DNA of 64,000 nucleotides from Mycobacterium sp. KBS0706 (GCF_005938675.2 NZ_VCCH02000030.1:21087-85086); one strand, 5' to 3'; counted from the stretch's first letter, positions 25,334 through 34,540 are shown. The notes: generated by a model not told the origin, from the sequence alone. Made by a program: numbers and translations.

Positions 25334-26866
25334 ATGACCGCACGCGCCGTTCCCGACGACAGCGCCAACGGGCTCTGGGTGCTGGGCGCCGTCTGCCTGG
25401 CCGGGCTGATGATGCCGCTCAGCTTCACCGGCCCGGCCGTGGCGCTGCCGGCGATCGGGCGCGAGCTCGGCGGCAGCCCGGTGGCCCTGGCCTGGGTGGT
25501 GAACGCCTTCGTGCTCAGCTTCGGCAGCTTCGTCATGGCCGCCGGCGCGCTGGCCGACCAGATCGGCCGCAAGCGCATGTTCGCGATCGGCGTGGCCGGC
25601 TTCGCGCTGCTGTCGCTGGTGCTGGGTTTCGCCCCGTCGGTGGTGGCGCTCGACCTGCTGCGCGGCGCCCAGGGCATCGCCGCCTCGATCGCCATGGCCG
25701 GCGGCGCCGCCTCGCTGGCGCAGGAGTTCGAAGGCCCGGCCCGCACCCGCGCCTTCAGCCTGCTCGGCACCAGCTTCGGCATCGGCCTGGCCTTCGGCCC
25801 GATCCTGGCCGGCGTGCTGGTCGAGACGCTGGGCTGGCGCGCCATCTTCCTGACCGGCACCGCGATCGGCGCTCTGGTCCTGCTGTTCGGCCTGCCGCGG
25901 ATGCGGGAATCGCGCGACCCCGGCGCCACCGGCGTCGACTGGCCGGGACTGTTCAGCTTCACCGCCGCCCTCGGCCTGCTGACCTTCGGCATCATGCAGG
26001 GGCCGCAGGACGGCTGGGGCAGCCCCGTCGTGCTGGCCCTGCTGCTCGGCGCCGCGGCGATGCTGACGCTGTTCGTCGCGGTCGAGACCCGGGTGCGGCG
26101 GCCGATGCTGGACCTGTCGCTGTTCCGCTATCCGCGCTTCGTCGGGGCGCAGTTCCTGCCGATCGCCACGGCCGTCTGCTTCGTGGTGCCGCTGGTGCTG
26201 CTGCCGGTGCGCTTCATCGGCGCCGAGGGGATGAGCGAGATCGAGGCCGGTGGGCTGATGATCGCGCTGTCGGCGCCGATGGCGATGGTGCCGTTCCTGG
26301 CCGGGCTGCTGGCCCGCCGGATCCCGGCGGCGGTGCTGTCGGCGGTCGGCCTGGTGATCGCCGCGCTCGGCCTCGGCTGGCTCGCCGCCGTTCCGGTCGG
26401 CGCCGAGGTCATGACCTTGGCCCTGCCGATGCTGGTGATCGGCATCGGCACCGGCCTGCCCTGGGGGCTGATGGACGACCTGTCGGTCAGCGTGGTGCCG
26501 CGCGAGCGCGCCGGCATGGCCACCGGCATCTTCTCGACGATGCGGGTGGCGGGGGAGGCGGTGGCGATCGCCGCCGCCGGCGCCCTGGTGGTGGCGCTCG
26601 GCCAGTCCGGCCTGCACCGGGCCGCCGGCGGCGAGGCCGGGGGGGCGGACGCGGTCAACGCCCTGGCCGGCGGCGATATGGGCCGGGCCGAGGCGCTGCT
26701 GCCCGGCCTCGGCCGGGCGGCGCTGGCCCAGGCCTATGGCGCGGCCTTCCAGGCGATGCTGGCCGTACTGGTCGTCGCCACCCTGGCGGCGGCGCTGGTC
26801 GCCTACATCCTGCTGCGGCGGCGCGAGCGCGTGCTCAAGCCGGCCGAGGCTTGCGAGGCTCGATAG
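25334..26866 (+). CDS. MFS multidrug exporter, DHA2 (14-span) type
   Basis: The 510-residue membrane protein has about 14 hydrophobic spans, motif A ALADQIGRKRMFAIGV after span 2 and the exporter motif C region around GTSFGIGLAFGPILAG. DHA2 proteins export drugs, dyes or organic acids with proton antiport. Together with the SDR it is probably controlled by the TetR repressor through the twin TTTA sites. A family B repeat follows the stop. Confidence 0.88.
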   Translation: MTARAVPDDSANGLWVLGAVCLAGLMMPLSFTGPAVALPAIGRELGGSPVALAWVVNAFVLSFGSFVMAAGALADQIGRKRMFAIGVAGFALLSLVLGFAPSVVALDLLRGAQGIAASIAMAGGAASLAQEFEGPARTRAFSLLGTSFGIGLAFGPILAGVLVETLGWRAIFLTGTAIGALVLLFGLPRMRESRDPGATGVDWPGLFSFTAALGLLTFGIMQGPQDGWGSPVVLALLLGAAAMLTLFVAVETRVRRPMLDLSLFRYPRFVGAQFLPIATAVCFVVPLVLLPVRFIGAEGMSEIEAGGLMIALSAPMAMVPFLAGLLARRIPAAVLSAVGLVIAALGLGWLAAVPVGAEVMTLALPMLVIGIGTGLPWGLMDDLSVSVVPRERAGMATGIFSTMRVAGEAVAIAAAGALVVALGQSGLHRAAGGEAGGADAVNALAGGDMGRAEALLPGLGRAALAQAYGAAFQAMLAVLVVATLAAALVAYILLRRRERVLKPAEACEAR

Positions 26867-26883
26867 CGGACTGGTCTTTTTGC

Positions 26884-27019
26884 GTTGCCTCTCCCGCCTG
26901 GCGGGAGAGGTCGGGCTCGCGCAGCGAGACCGGGTGAGGGTTGGTCGCGGCCTCGACAAAATCCCCTCACCCGGAGCCGCTTCGCGTCTCCGACCTCTCC
27001 CGTAAACGGGAGAGGCAAC
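26884..27019. repeat. Dispersed inverted repeat, family B
   Basis: The outer ends GTTGCCTCTCCCG and CGGGAGAGGCAAC are exact inverted copies; each also folds locally (CTCTCCCG-CCTGG-CGGGAGAG style). Inner parts read CTCACCCGGAGCCGCTTCGCG. A relative with the CCCCTCACCC/GGGTGAGGGG theme is at 56808-56940. It fills the gap between the MFS stop and the stop of the next leftward gene. Confidence 0.75.
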
Positions 27020-27036
27020 ACAATCGATTCAGTGGG

Positions 27037-27597
27037 TTACGACGCGTCCGGGATCAGCTTGGCGCGGAGTGACCGGCGCGCCTCGTGGTCCAGGCGCTGC
27101 AGCGCCTCACGAATCTGCTGGGTGATGGCGCCGGCCTCGGCGTCCGGGTTGCGGAAATAGGCCTGCGCCTCGGCGATCATGATCGGCAGCGCCGCGGCGG
27201 CGGCCTTGGCGGCAGCGGCCGGCGACGACGCCTTCGCCGCCATGCCGCGGATGCTGGTGGCCAACTCGGCGGCCGAGTTCTTCCAGCCGGCGGGGCCGGT
27301 GTCGGACAGGTCGGTCACCGCCTCCTCGACGATCTGGTCGATCAGCACGCCCGAATCCCGAGCCCCGGACCAGGAGGCGGCAAGGCGCCCGTCGCGGTCG
27401 CGCACTTCGGTCCAGCGGAAAGTCTGGCGTTCCTCGTCGGTCAGGATGCGTTCGACCCGCGCGAACATGCCGCTGACCGGCCGGGACCAGCCCGCCGGCA
27501 GGGCCGCAAGCTGCTCGCGCACCCTGGCATCCACGCGTGCGCCGCAACTCTTGAGCAACTGCTTCAACCGCTGGGGGCCCCGCTGCTTGATCGCCAT
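27037..27597 (-). CDS. Hypothetical cytoplasmic protein
   Basis: The 186-residue protein is not recognised. It opens with the basic MAIKQRGPQRLKQLLKSCGA, has a Trp-containing middle (TFRWTEVRDRDGRLAASWSG), an Ala-rich segment near 130-145 (SSPAAAAKAAAAALP) and an amphipathic helical end (EALQRLDHEARRSLRAKLIP). No signal peptide or membrane span is visible. It is convergent with the MFS gene and divergent from the GntR gene. AGAGAG overlaps the start region. Codon use matches its neighbours, so it is a resident gene. Confidence 0.65.
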   Translation of the reverse strand: MAIKQRGPQRLKQLLKSCGARVDARVREQLAALPAGWSRPVSGMFARVERILTDEERQTFRWTEVRDRDGRLAASWSGARDSGVLIDQIVEEAVTDLSDTGPAGWKNSAAELATSIRGMAAKASSPAAAAKAAAAALPIMIAEAQAYFRNPDAEAGAITQQIREALQRLDHEARRSLRAKLIPDAS

Positions 27598-27802
27598 CTC
27601 TCTTTGCTCTCCCTCGTCTCTACGCCCCGCCGCATTGCTCCCATCGTTCCGGGGCGCCACGACCTTCGGTGTTCCATTCAAATGGTCTTTACGCCACGGA
27701 ATCAAGGCATAGGCGGCCAGGGATGGCGAGTCATTCCTTGGGGCAATCCGGACATCGGCGGAATCCCTGGGACGCACCGGCGAAAGCCGCGCACTTGAAC
27801 AA

Positions 27803-27831
27803 CTGATATTTTAGTATACGGTGAATATCAG
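27803..27831. promoter_or_regulatory. Inverted repeat before the GntR gene
   Basis: Perfect 8-bp arms CTGATATT and AATATCAG span TTAGTATACGGTG, which itself holds GTATAC. It lies 13 bp before the ATG at 27845, as expected for autoregulation by a GntR protein of this transporter operon. Confidence 0.5.
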
Positions 27832-27844
27832 TGCCATACGGGAT

Positions 27845-28612
27845 ATGCGGATGCGCGGTGCGACGGCGGAGGACGGACCGGCAGGGCGGCGGCGGATGCC
27901 GCGATCGCCGCGGCTCGACGCGTTGTCGCAGGGGCAGCCAACCACCGCCTCGGCCCTGATTCGGCGGGCGCTGCGCGGCGATATCGTCGCCTTGCGCCTC
28001 AAGCCGGGCATGCCGCTGGTGGAGAAGGAGATCGCCGAGCGCTACGGCGTCAGCCGCACCCCGGTGCGCGAGGCCGTGCTGCGCCTGGCCGATGAGGGGC
28101 TGGTCGACATCTTCCCGCAATCCGGCACCTTCGTGTCGCGCATCCCGGTCCACGCTCTGCCCGAAGCGATCATCATCCGCAAATCGCTGGAGGAGACGAC
28201 GGCGCGGATGGCGGCCGAGCGGGCCAAGGCCAGCCAGGTTGCGGCGCTGCGGGCGGTGATGGAGCGGCTGCGCGAGACCGAAGAGGCGGGCGACCGCGAA
28301 GGCTTCCACCAGGCCGACGAGGCCTTCCATGCCGGCATCGCCGACGCGGCCGGATATCCCGGCATCTGGTCGCTGGTGCAGCAGGTCAAGCTGCAGGTCG
28401 ACCGCTACCGTCGCCTCACCCTGCCCGAGGAGGGACGTCTGGCGCGGATCATTGCCGAGCACGGCGCCGTCCTCGACGGCATCGAGGCGCGTGACCCGGA
28501 CCGCGCCGCGGCGGCGATGGGCGCCCATCTCGGGGCGCTGCTGGCCGATATCGGCAGCATCAAGGACCACAATCCGGACTATTTCGTCGACGCGCCGCCG
28601 CCGGGCTACTGA
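27845..28612 (+). CDS. GntR family regulator, FCD type
   Basis: The 255-residue protein has a GntR winged helix at about 35-95 (KPGMPLVEKEIAERYGVSRT, PVREAVLRLADEG) and an FCD ligand domain (DEAFHAGIADAAGYPGIWSL and EHGAVLDGI with metal-ligand Asp and His). It leads the amino-acid ABC operon (45 bp to the first permease), so it likely senses the imported substrate. A GTG at 27821 lies inside the inverted repeat and is disfavoured; the ATG at 27845 follows CGGGAT. Confidence 0.86.
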   Translation: MRMRGATAEDGPAGRRRMPRSPRLDALSQGQPTTASALIRRALRGDIVALRLKPGMPLVEKEIAERYGVSRTPVREAVLRLADEGLVDIFPQSGTFVSRIPVHALPEAIIIRKSLEETTARMAAERAKASQVAALRAVMERLRETEEAGDREGFHQADEAFHAGIADAAGYPGIWSLVQQVKLQVDRYRRLTLPEEGRLARIIAEHGAVLDGIEARDPDRAAAAMGAHLGALLADIGSIKDHNPDYFVDAPPPGY

Positions 28613-28656
28613 GCGGCGTCAGGACAGGCGAGAGCAGGGGAGGGGACGCGGGCCCG

Positions 28657-29340
28657 ATGCGGTACGAGTTCGATTTCGACAGCCTGCGCGACTACTGGCC
28701 GTCCTTCCTGCACGGCGCGCTGATGACGCTGGAGATGACGGCGGTGGCGACCGTGCTGGGCCTCGCCATCGGCGTGGTCCTGGCGATCGGCCGGCGCGGC
28801 CGGTCGCGCTGGATCGCCGGGCTGTGCGGCGCCTATGTCGAGATCGTCCGCAACACCCCCTATCTGATCCAGATCTTCTTCCTATTCTTCGGCCTGTCCA
28901 GCATCGGTCTCAGGCTGCCGATCTTCGCCGCCGCGGTGCTGACCATGGTGATCAATGTCGGCGCCTACACGGCCGAGATCGTGCGCGCCGGCATGGACAC
29001 GGTGCCGCCCGGCCAGGTCGAGGCGGCCCAGGCGCTGGGCCTGTCGACGCCGCAGATCTACTGGGACGTGATCCTGCGCCCGGCGCTGGAGCGAGTGTAC
29101 CCCGCTTTGACCAGCCAGTTTGTGCTGATGATGCTGTCCTCCTCCGTCACCTCGCAGATCTCGGCGGAGGAGCTGACGGCGATCGCCAACAACATCCAGT
29201 CCGACACGTTCCGGCCGTTCGAGACCTACATCGTCGTGGCGCTCCTGTACCTGGCCATGGCGCTGCTGCTGAAGTTCGGCTTCCACCTGTTCGGCCAGGC
29301 GATCTTCCCGCGCCGCCGCCGGCTCGGCACCCCGCTCTGA
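28657..29340 (+). CDS. Polar amino-acid ABC transporter permease 1
   Basis: The 227-residue protein shows the HisM/GlnP fold: YVEIVRNTPYLIQIFFLFFG (about 62-81), then AYTAEIVRAGMDTVPPGQVE, the conserved ATPase-contact region with EAAQALGLS. It should form the inner-membrane channel with the next permease. The cluster encodes all parts (two permeases, ATPase, binding protein). Confidence 0.9.
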   Translation: MRYEFDFDSLRDYWPSFLHGALMTLEMTAVATVLGLAIGVVLAIGRRGRSRWIAGLCGAYVEIVRNTPYLIQIFFLFFGLSSIGLRLPIFAAAVLTMVINVGAYTAEIVRAGMDTVPPGQVEAAQALGLSTPQIYWDVILRPALERVYPALTSQFVLMMLSSSVTSQISAEELTAIANNIQSDTFRPFETYIVVALLYLAMALLLKFGFHLFGQAIFPRRRRLGTPL

Positions 29341-29350
29341 GGAGGCCGGC

Positions 29351-30013
29351 ATGGGCGGCGCCTTCACCCTTAACCACCTGGTCTACCTGCTGCAGGGCAC
29401 GGCCTGGACCGTGGTGCTCTCGCTGCTGGCCTTCGCCCTGGGCGGCGTCGCCGGCTTCGGCGTCATGCTGCTGCGCATCGCGCGCGGCCGGATCCTGCGC
29501 CGCGCCGCCTTCGTCTATGTCCAGATCATCCAGGGCACGCCGCTGCTGATCCTGCTGTTCCTGGTCTATTTCGGCCTCGGCATCGTCGGCATCGAGGTGC
29601 CGCCGCTGCTCGCCGCCGGCGTGTCGCTGATGATCTATTGCAGCGCCTTCCTCGGCGAGATCTGGCGCGGCTGCGTCGAGGCGGTGCCGAAGACCCAGAG
29701 CGAGGCGGCAGAATGCCTGGCGCTGAACCGCTGGCAGGTGCTGACCGACGTCATCCTGCCCCAGGCGGCGCGCATCGCCACGCCGCCGACCGTGGGCTTC
29801 CTGGTGCAGGTGCTGAAGAGCACCTCGCTGGCCTCGGTGGTCGGCTTCATCGAGCTGACCCGTGCCGCCCAGGTCATCAACAACTCGCTGTTCCAGCCAT
29901 TCCTCGTCTTCGGCATCGCCGGGCTGATCTATTTCGCCCTCTGCTACCCGCTGTCGCGCTGGAGCCGTTCCCTCGAAAGGAAGATGAATGTCGGCCGTCG
30001 TCACGCTGCGTGA
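29351..30013 (+). CDS. Polar amino-acid ABC transporter permease 2
   Basis: The 220-residue protein has the same HisM-type architecture: YVQIIQGTPLLILLFLVYFG, SAFLGEIWRGCVEAVPKTQS, EAAECLALN. It begins 10 bp after permease 1 and its 3' end overlaps the ATPase gene by 26 bp, so the three genes are co-translated. Substrate type (polar or charged amino acid) follows the family. Confidence 0.9.
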   Translation: MGGAFTLNHLVYLLQGTAWTVVLSLLAFALGGVAGFGVMLLRIARGRILRRAAFVYVQIIQGTPLLILLFLVYFGLGIVGIEVPPLLAAGVSLMIYCSAFLGEIWRGCVEAVPKTQSEAAECLALNRWQVLTDVILPQAARIATPPTVGFLVQVLKSTSLASVVGFIELTRAAQVINNSLFQPFLVFGIAGLIYFALCYPLSRWSRSLERKMNVGRRHAA

Positions 30014-30716
30014 TGTCCACAAGCGCTTCGGCGAGCTCGAGGTGCTCAAGGGCGTGTCCTTCGAGGTCGAGAAGGGCGAGGTCGTGGCCGTCATCGGCCG
30101 CAGCGGCTCGGGCAAGAGCACGGCGCTGCGCTGCGTCAACCGGCTGGAGACGATCCAGTCGGGCAGCATCGAGGTCTGCGGCCACACGGTCGACGCCGCG
30201 AACCTGAACCTGCGCGCCCTGCGCCAGGACGTCGGCATGGTGTTCCAGAGCTACAACCTGTTCCCGCATCTGACGGTGGAGCAGAACATCACCCTGGCGC
30301 CGCGCCGGGTGCGCAAGATGCGCGGCGCCGAGGTCCGCGACCTGGCCCGCAGCGCGCTGGAACGGGTCGGCCTGGCCGACAAGATCGACGCCTATCCCGA
30401 ACAGCTCTCGGGCGGCCAGCAGCAGCGGGTGGCGATCGCCCGGTCGCTGGCGATGACCCCGCAGGTGATGCTGTTCGACGAGGTCACCTCGGCGCTCGAC
30501 CCGCATCTGACGGGCGAGGTGCTGAAGGTGATGGAGAGCCTGGCCCGCGGCGGCATGACCATGCTGGTGGTGACGCATGAGATGGCGTTCGCCCGCCGCG
30601 TCGCCGACCGGATCATCTTCATGCATCTCGGCAAGGTCTGGGAGACGGGGTCGGGCGACATGCTCGCAGCCCCGCAGACGGGGGAACTCCGCGACTTCCT
30701 GTCCAACGGGCTCTGA
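29988..30716 (+). CDS. Polar amino-acid ABC transporter ATP-binding protein
   Basis: The 242-residue ATPase has Walker A GRSGSGKST (about 37-45), the Q-loop in VFQSYNLFPH, signature LSGGQQQRVAIA, and Walker B VMLFDEVTSALD. It is of the HisP/GlnQ type. It overlaps the second permease and is followed after 52 bp by the binding-protein gene. It powers import by the two permeases. Confidence 0.93.
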   Translation: MSAVVTLRDVHKRFGELEVLKGVSFEVEKGEVVAVIGRSGSGKSTALRCVNRLETIQSGSIEVCGHTVDAANLNLRALRQDVGMVFQSYNLFPHLTVEQNITLAPRRVRKMRGAEVRDLARSALERVGLADKIDAYPEQLSGGQQQRVAIARSLAMTPQVMLFDEVTSALDPHLTGEVLKVMESLARGGMTMLVVTHEMAFARRVADRIIFMHLGKVWETGSGDMLAAPQTGELRDFLSNGL

Positions 30717-30768
30717 CACGGAACGGCAGCCGGTCCTGCCGCAATCGAACCAAGGGTGGAGGAACGTT

Positions 30769-31560
30769 ATGAGAGTGACAGGAGTGCTGAAGGTCGCGGC
30801 TGCCGCGGCGGTGCTGTGGATCGCGGCCGCGCCGCTGGCGCAGGCGGAATCGCTGGACGACATCCAGTCGACCAAGAAGGTGCGCATCGCCGTGGCCATG
30901 GGCGTGCCGCTGTTCGCTTTCGTCGACGACAAGCTGCAGCCCACCGGCTCGGACGTCGAGACGGCGAAGATGATCGCCAAGGCCCTCGGTGCCGAGCTCG
31001 AGCTGGTGCAGATCACCAACGCCGCCCGGGTGCCGACGATCCAGACCGGCAAGGCCGACCTGCTGGTCGCCGACCTGGCGATCACCGAGGAGCGCAAGAA
31101 GGCGGTCGACTTCACCATCCCCTACGCCACGCTGAACATCGAGGTCGCGGCCCCGGCCGGCGTCGCGGTCAAGGACTATGCCGACCTCGCCGGTAAGCGC
31201 GTCGGCGTGACCCGGGCGACGGTCAACGACACGCTGGTGACCAAGAACACCAAGGATGCCGAGATCGTCCGCTTCGAGGACGACGCGACGCTGATCACGG
31301 CCGCCGTCTCGGGCCAGGTCGACATCGTCTCGACCCAGAGCGCCGTGGTGGCGGAGATGAACAAGGGCCGGTCGGACAAACTGGAGACCAAGTTCGTGCA
31401 GCAGGAGCTGAACCTCGGTATCGCCCTGCCGAAAGGAGAGCCGAAGCTGAAGGCCTGGCTCGACGACTGGATCAAGGCGCATTTCGCCGATGGCAGCCTG
31501 AACGCCACCTTCAAGCAGTTCCACAACCGCGACCTGCCGGCGGACCTGATCACCCGCTAA
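30769..31560 (+). CDS. Amino-acid ABC transporter substrate-binding protein
   Basis: The 263-residue precursor has a signal peptide (VAAAAAVLWIAAAPLAQA, cleavage near 26) and the family-3 binding fold: VRIAVAMGVPLFAFVDD, GSDVETAKMIAKALG, TGKADLLVADLAITEERKK and DFTIPYA. It binds the ligand in the periplasm for the two permeases. The ligand pocket is not diagnostic. Its closeness to the kynurenine/aminobenzoate genes allows the guess that it imports tryptophan, kynurenine or a related compound, but the two blocks are separated by a repeat and a new promoter. Confidence 0.9.
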   Translation: MRVTGVLKVAAAAAVLWIAAAPLAQAESLDDIQSTKKVRIAVAMGVPLFAFVDDKLQPTGSDVETAKMIAKALGAELELVQITNAARVPTIQTGKADLLVADLAITEERKKAVDFTIPYATLNIEVAAPAGVAVKDYADLAGKRVGVTRATVNDTLVTKNTKDAEIVRFEDDATLITAAVSGQVDIVSTQSAVVAEMNKGRSDKLETKFVQQELNLGIALPKGEPKLKAWLDDWIKAHFADGSLNATFKQFHNRDLPADLITR

Positions 31561-31589
31561 CCAGGCTTTTGGGACACTCATCCCTCGCT

Positions 31590-31670
31590 GTCATTGCGAG
31601 GCGAAGCCAACGAAGCAATCCGGGGGTCAGGCCGAGCGGCCCCGGATCGCTTCGCGGCGCTCGCAACGAC
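31590..31670. repeat. Intergenic repeat, family D
   Basis: GTCATTGCGAGGCGAAGCC at the left is mirrored by GGATCGCTTCG...GCTCGCAACGACG at the right, with GC-rich hairpin sequence between. This is a widespread type of proteobacterial intergenic palindrome. It separates the transporter operon from the catabolic block and may serve as its terminator. Confidence 0.65.
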
Positions 31671-31710
31671 GGTGCCAGATTCAAAGGATCTCTGAGTTCC
31701 GACGTCCTTG

Positions 31711-31746
31711 CCTGCGAGATGCTTCAAGCTTAAAGTATCTCGCAGG
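31711..31746. promoter_or_regulatory. 36-bp near-perfect palindrome, probable MarR-type operator
   Basis: The left half CCTGCGAGATGCTTCAAG and the reverse complement of the right half match at 16 of 18 positions, centred on AAGCTT (31726-31731). The right edge overlaps the AGGAGGG ribosome site of the SDR. MarR regulators of aromatic acyl-CoA operons often bind dyads with an AAGCTT-like core. Nothing like it occurs elsewhere in the window, so it is probably the main control site of the downstream catabolic operon. Confidence 0.7.
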
Positions 31747-31755
31747 AGGGACGGC

Positions 31756-32529
31756 ATGACGGTAGCTTCATCCCTGGGAGGGCGCCACGCCCTGGTCACC
31801 GGCGGCGGCAGCGGTATCGGAGCGGCGGTCGCGGCCGCCCTGACGGCGCGGGGCGCGGCGGTGACCGTGCTGGGCCGGACCGAATCCCGCCTCGTCGAGA
31901 CCGTTGCCGCCGGCAAGGCCGGCGCCTACGCCGTCGCCGACGTGACCCAGCCGGAGCAGCTGGAGGCCGCCATCGCCCGGCTGGCCGCCGAGCGCGGCCC
32001 GGTCGACATCCTGGTCAACAATGCCGGCGCGGCGGAAAGCGCTCCCTTCGCCCGCACTGACCGGGCGCTGTGGGACCGGATGATCGGCCTCAATCTCGGC
32101 GCGGTGTACGAGGCCACGCGGCTGGTGCTGCCGGGCATGGCCGAGCGCGGCTGGGGGCGGGTGGTCAACATCGCCAGCATCGCCGGGTTGACCGGTTTCC
32201 CCTATGTCGCCGCCTATTGCGCCGCCAAGCACGGCGTCATCGGGCTGACCCGGGCGCTGGCCCGCGAATTCGCGACCAAGGGCGTCACCGTCAACGCCGT
32301 CTGCCCCGGCTACACCGACACAGACCTGGTGCAGGGCGCGGTTGCCCGGATCGAGGGCAAGACCGGCCGCAGCCCGGACGAGATCCGGGCCGAGCTGATC
32401 CGAGGCAATCCGCAGGGCCGCCTGATCCAACCGGAGGAGGTGGCGGCCGCCGTCGCCTGGCTGGCGGGGCCCGAGGCGGCGAGCGTCAACGGCATCGCGC
32501 TGCCGGTCGCCGGCGGTGAGGTCATGTGA
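31756..32529 (+). CDS. SDR in the aminobenzoyl-CoA-type operon
   Basis: The 257-residue protein carries a TGGGSGIG cofactor loop (15-22), NNAG, Ser141, Tyr154 and Lys158 (YCAAK). It opens the catabolic operon, 7 bp ahead of the enoyl-CoA hydratase. In 2-aminobenzoyl-CoA degradation clusters an SDR of this kind usually accompanies the hydratase and acyl-CoA dehydrogenase and oxidises a hydroxyacyl-CoA intermediate. AGGAGGG before the ATG at 31756 supports the start. Confidence 0.87.
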   Translation: MTVASSLGGRHALVTGGGSGIGAAVAAALTARGAAVTVLGRTESRLVETVAAGKAGAYAVADVTQPEQLEAAIARLAAERGPVDILVNNAGAAESAPFARTDRALWDRMIGLNLGAVYEATRLVLPGMAERGWGRVVNIASIAGLTGFPYVAAYCAAKHGVIGLTRALAREFATKGVTVNAVCPGYTDTDLVQGAVARIEGKTGRSPDEIRAELIRGNPQGRLIQPEEVAAAVAWLAGPEAASVNGIALPVAGGEVM

Positions 32530-32536
32530 GGCCGGA

Positions 32537-33367
32537 ATGACCCAGACCCCTATCGCCCTGCCGCTCTCCGCCTACCAAGCCCAGCACGTCCTGTGGTCGG
32601 TCGAGGGCAAGGTGGCGACCATCACCCTGAACCGGCCGGAGCGGAAGAACCCGCTGACCTTCGACAGCTATGCCGAGCTGGTGGCGATCTTCCGGGCACT
32701 GGCCGCGGATGCCGGGATCAAGACGGTGCTGGTCACCGGGGCGGGCGGCAATTTCTGCTCCGGCGGCGATGTGTTCGAGATCATCGGCCCGCTGCTGGAC
32801 CGCGACATGGCCGGCCTCCTGGAATTCACCCGCATGACCGGCGACCTGGTCAAGGCGATGCGCGCCTGCCCGCAGCCGATCGTGGCGGCGGTGGACGGCG
32901 TCTGCGCCGGGGCTGGGGCGATCCTGGCCATGGCGTCGGACCTGCGCCTCGGCACCGCGCGCAGCCGCACCGCCTTCCTGTTCACCCGCGTCGGCCTGGC
33001 GGGCTGCGACATGGGGGCCTGCGCGATCCTGCCCCGCATCATCGGCCAGGGCCGGGCGTCGGAACTGCTGTTCACCGGCCGCAGCATGGACGGGGCGGAG
33101 GCCGAGCGCTGGGGCTTCCTGAACCGGCTGGTCGAGCCCGAGGCGCTGCTGCCGGAGGCCATGGCGCTGGCCAAGTCGCTGGCCGACGGCCCGACCTTCG
33201 CCCATGCCATGACCAAGCGGATGCTGCACCAGGAATGGGACATGGGCGTCGACCAGGCGATCGAGGCCGAGGCCCAGGCCCAGGCGGTGTGCATGCAGAC
33301 CCGCGACTTCCGCCGCGCCTATGAGGCCTTCGCCGCCAAGTCCCGGCCGGTGTTCGAGGGGAACTAG
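32537..33367 (+). CDS. Enoyl-CoA hydratase/isomerase family protein
   Basis: The 276-residue crotonase has [20 protein letters not shown], oxyanion-hole segment [10 protein letters not shown], and a second half [18 protein letters not shown]. The usual catalytic glutamate pair of enoyl-CoA hydratases is not where expected: the region reads [15 protein letters not shown], with only one acidic residue, Asp. It may therefore be a specialised crotonase (lyase, hydrolase or ring-opening) for an aromatic-derived CoA ester. It begins 7 bp after the SDR stop and 3 bp separate it from the dehydrogenase gene. Confidence 0.85.
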   Translation: MTQTPIALPLSAYQAQHVLWSVEGKVATITLNRPERKNPLTFDSYAELVAIFRALAADAGIKTVLVTGAGGNFCSGGDVFEIIGPLLDRDMAGLLEFTRMTGDLVKAMRACPQPIVAAVDGVCAGAGAILAMASDLRLGTARSRTAFLFTRVGLAGCDMGACAILPRIIGQGRASELLFTGRSMDGAEAERWGFLNRLVEPEALLPEAMALAKSLADGPTFAHAMTKRMLHQEWDMGVDQAIEAEAQAQAVCMQTRDFRRAYEAFAAKSRPVFEGN

Positions 33368-33370
33368 GCG

Positions 33371-34540
33371 ATGCCCGACCGCAGCTTCCTCGACTGGCCC
33401 TTCTTCGAAGACCGCCATCGCGCCCTGGCGGCGGAGCTCGACGCCTGGGCCGGCGCCATCCTGCCCGGCCTGGTCGACCATCACGATGTCGACGGCTCCT
33501 GCCGCCGGTTGGTCGCGACTCTGGGCCGCGACGGCTGGCTGCGCCACGCGGTGCCGGCCAACCATGGCGGCGCGTCCGACCGGCTGGACGTCCGCAGCCT
33601 GTGTCTGATCCGCGAGACCCTGGCCCGGCATGACGGGCTGGCCGATTTTGCCTTCGCCATGCAGGGGCTGGGCACCGGTCCGGTCACTCTGTTCGGGTCG
33701 GACGCGCTGAAGGATCGGATCCTGCCGCCGGTGCGCGACGGCCGCGCCATCGCCGCCTTCGCCCTGTCGGAGCCCGAGGCCGGCTCCGATGTCGCCGCGA
33801 CCGGCACCACGGCGGTGCCGGACGGGCCCGATGCGGTGCGGATCGACGGCGTGAAGACCTTCATCTCCAATGGCGGCATCGCCGACCATTACGTCGTCTT
33901 CGCCCGCACCGGCGAGGCGCCGGGCGCCCGTGGCCTGTCCGCCTTCCTGGTGCCGGCCACAGCACCTGGGCTGACGGTGGCGGAGCGGATCGAGGTGATC
34001 GCGCCGCATCCCCTGGCGACGCTGCGCTTCGAGGGCTGCCGGGTGCCGCTGGCCGACCGCATCGGCGGGGCGGGGGAGGGGTTCAAGGTGGCGATGGCCA
34101 CGCTGGACGTGTTCCGTTCCACCGTCGGTGCCGCGGCGCTGGGCTTCGCCCGCCGGGCTCTGGACGAGGCGCTGGGCCGCGCCCGCGGCCGCCGGATGTT
34201 CGGCGGGGCGCTGGGCGACCTGCAGCTCAGCCAGGCGGCCCTGGCCGAGATGGCGACCGAGATCGACGCCAGCGCCCTCTTGGTCTATCGCGCTGCCTGG
34301 GCCAAGGACCGCGGCGCCGCGCGGGTCACGCGCGAGGCGGCGATGGCCAAGATGCACGCCACCGAGGCGGCGCAGCGCGTGATCGACCGGGCGGTGCAGC
34401 TGTTCGGCGGCCTCGGCGTCACCCGCGGCGTCAAGGTCGAGGAGCTGTATCGCGAGATCCGCGCCCTGCGCATCTATGAGGGCGCCACCGAGGTCCAGAA
34501 GATCGTCATCGCCCGCCAGCTGCTGGCGGAGTCGGAGTGA
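33371..34540 (+). CDS. Acyl-CoA dehydrogenase
   Basis: The 389-residue flavoprotein has [13 protein letters not shown] (substrate loop), [19 protein letters not shown], the FAD-binding helix region near [11 protein letters not shown], and the base glutamate in [17 protein letters not shown]. It oxidises an alicyclic or aliphatic acyl-CoA. In aminobenzoyl-CoA or cyclohexane-carboxyl-CoA routes, such an enzyme desaturates the ring-derived product. The length and active-site region are normal. Confidence 0.92.
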   Translation: MPDRSFLDWPFFEDRHRALAAELDAWAGAILPGLVDHHDVDGSCRRLVATLGRDGWLRHAVPANHGGASDRLDVRSLCLIRETLARHDGLADFAFAMQGLGTGPVTLFGSDALKDRILPPVRDGRAIAAFALSEPEAGSDVAATGTTAVPDGPDAVRIDGVKTFISNGGIADHYVVFARTGEAPGARGLSAFLVPATAPGLTVAERIEVIAPHPLATLRFEGCRVPLADRIGGAGEGFKVAMATLDVFRSTVGAAALGFARRALDEALGRARGRRMFGGALGDLQLSQAALAEMATEIDASALLVYRAAWAKDRGAARVTREAAMAKMHATEAAQRVIDRAVQLFGGLGVTRGVKVEELYREIRALRIYEGATEVQKIVIARQLLAESE

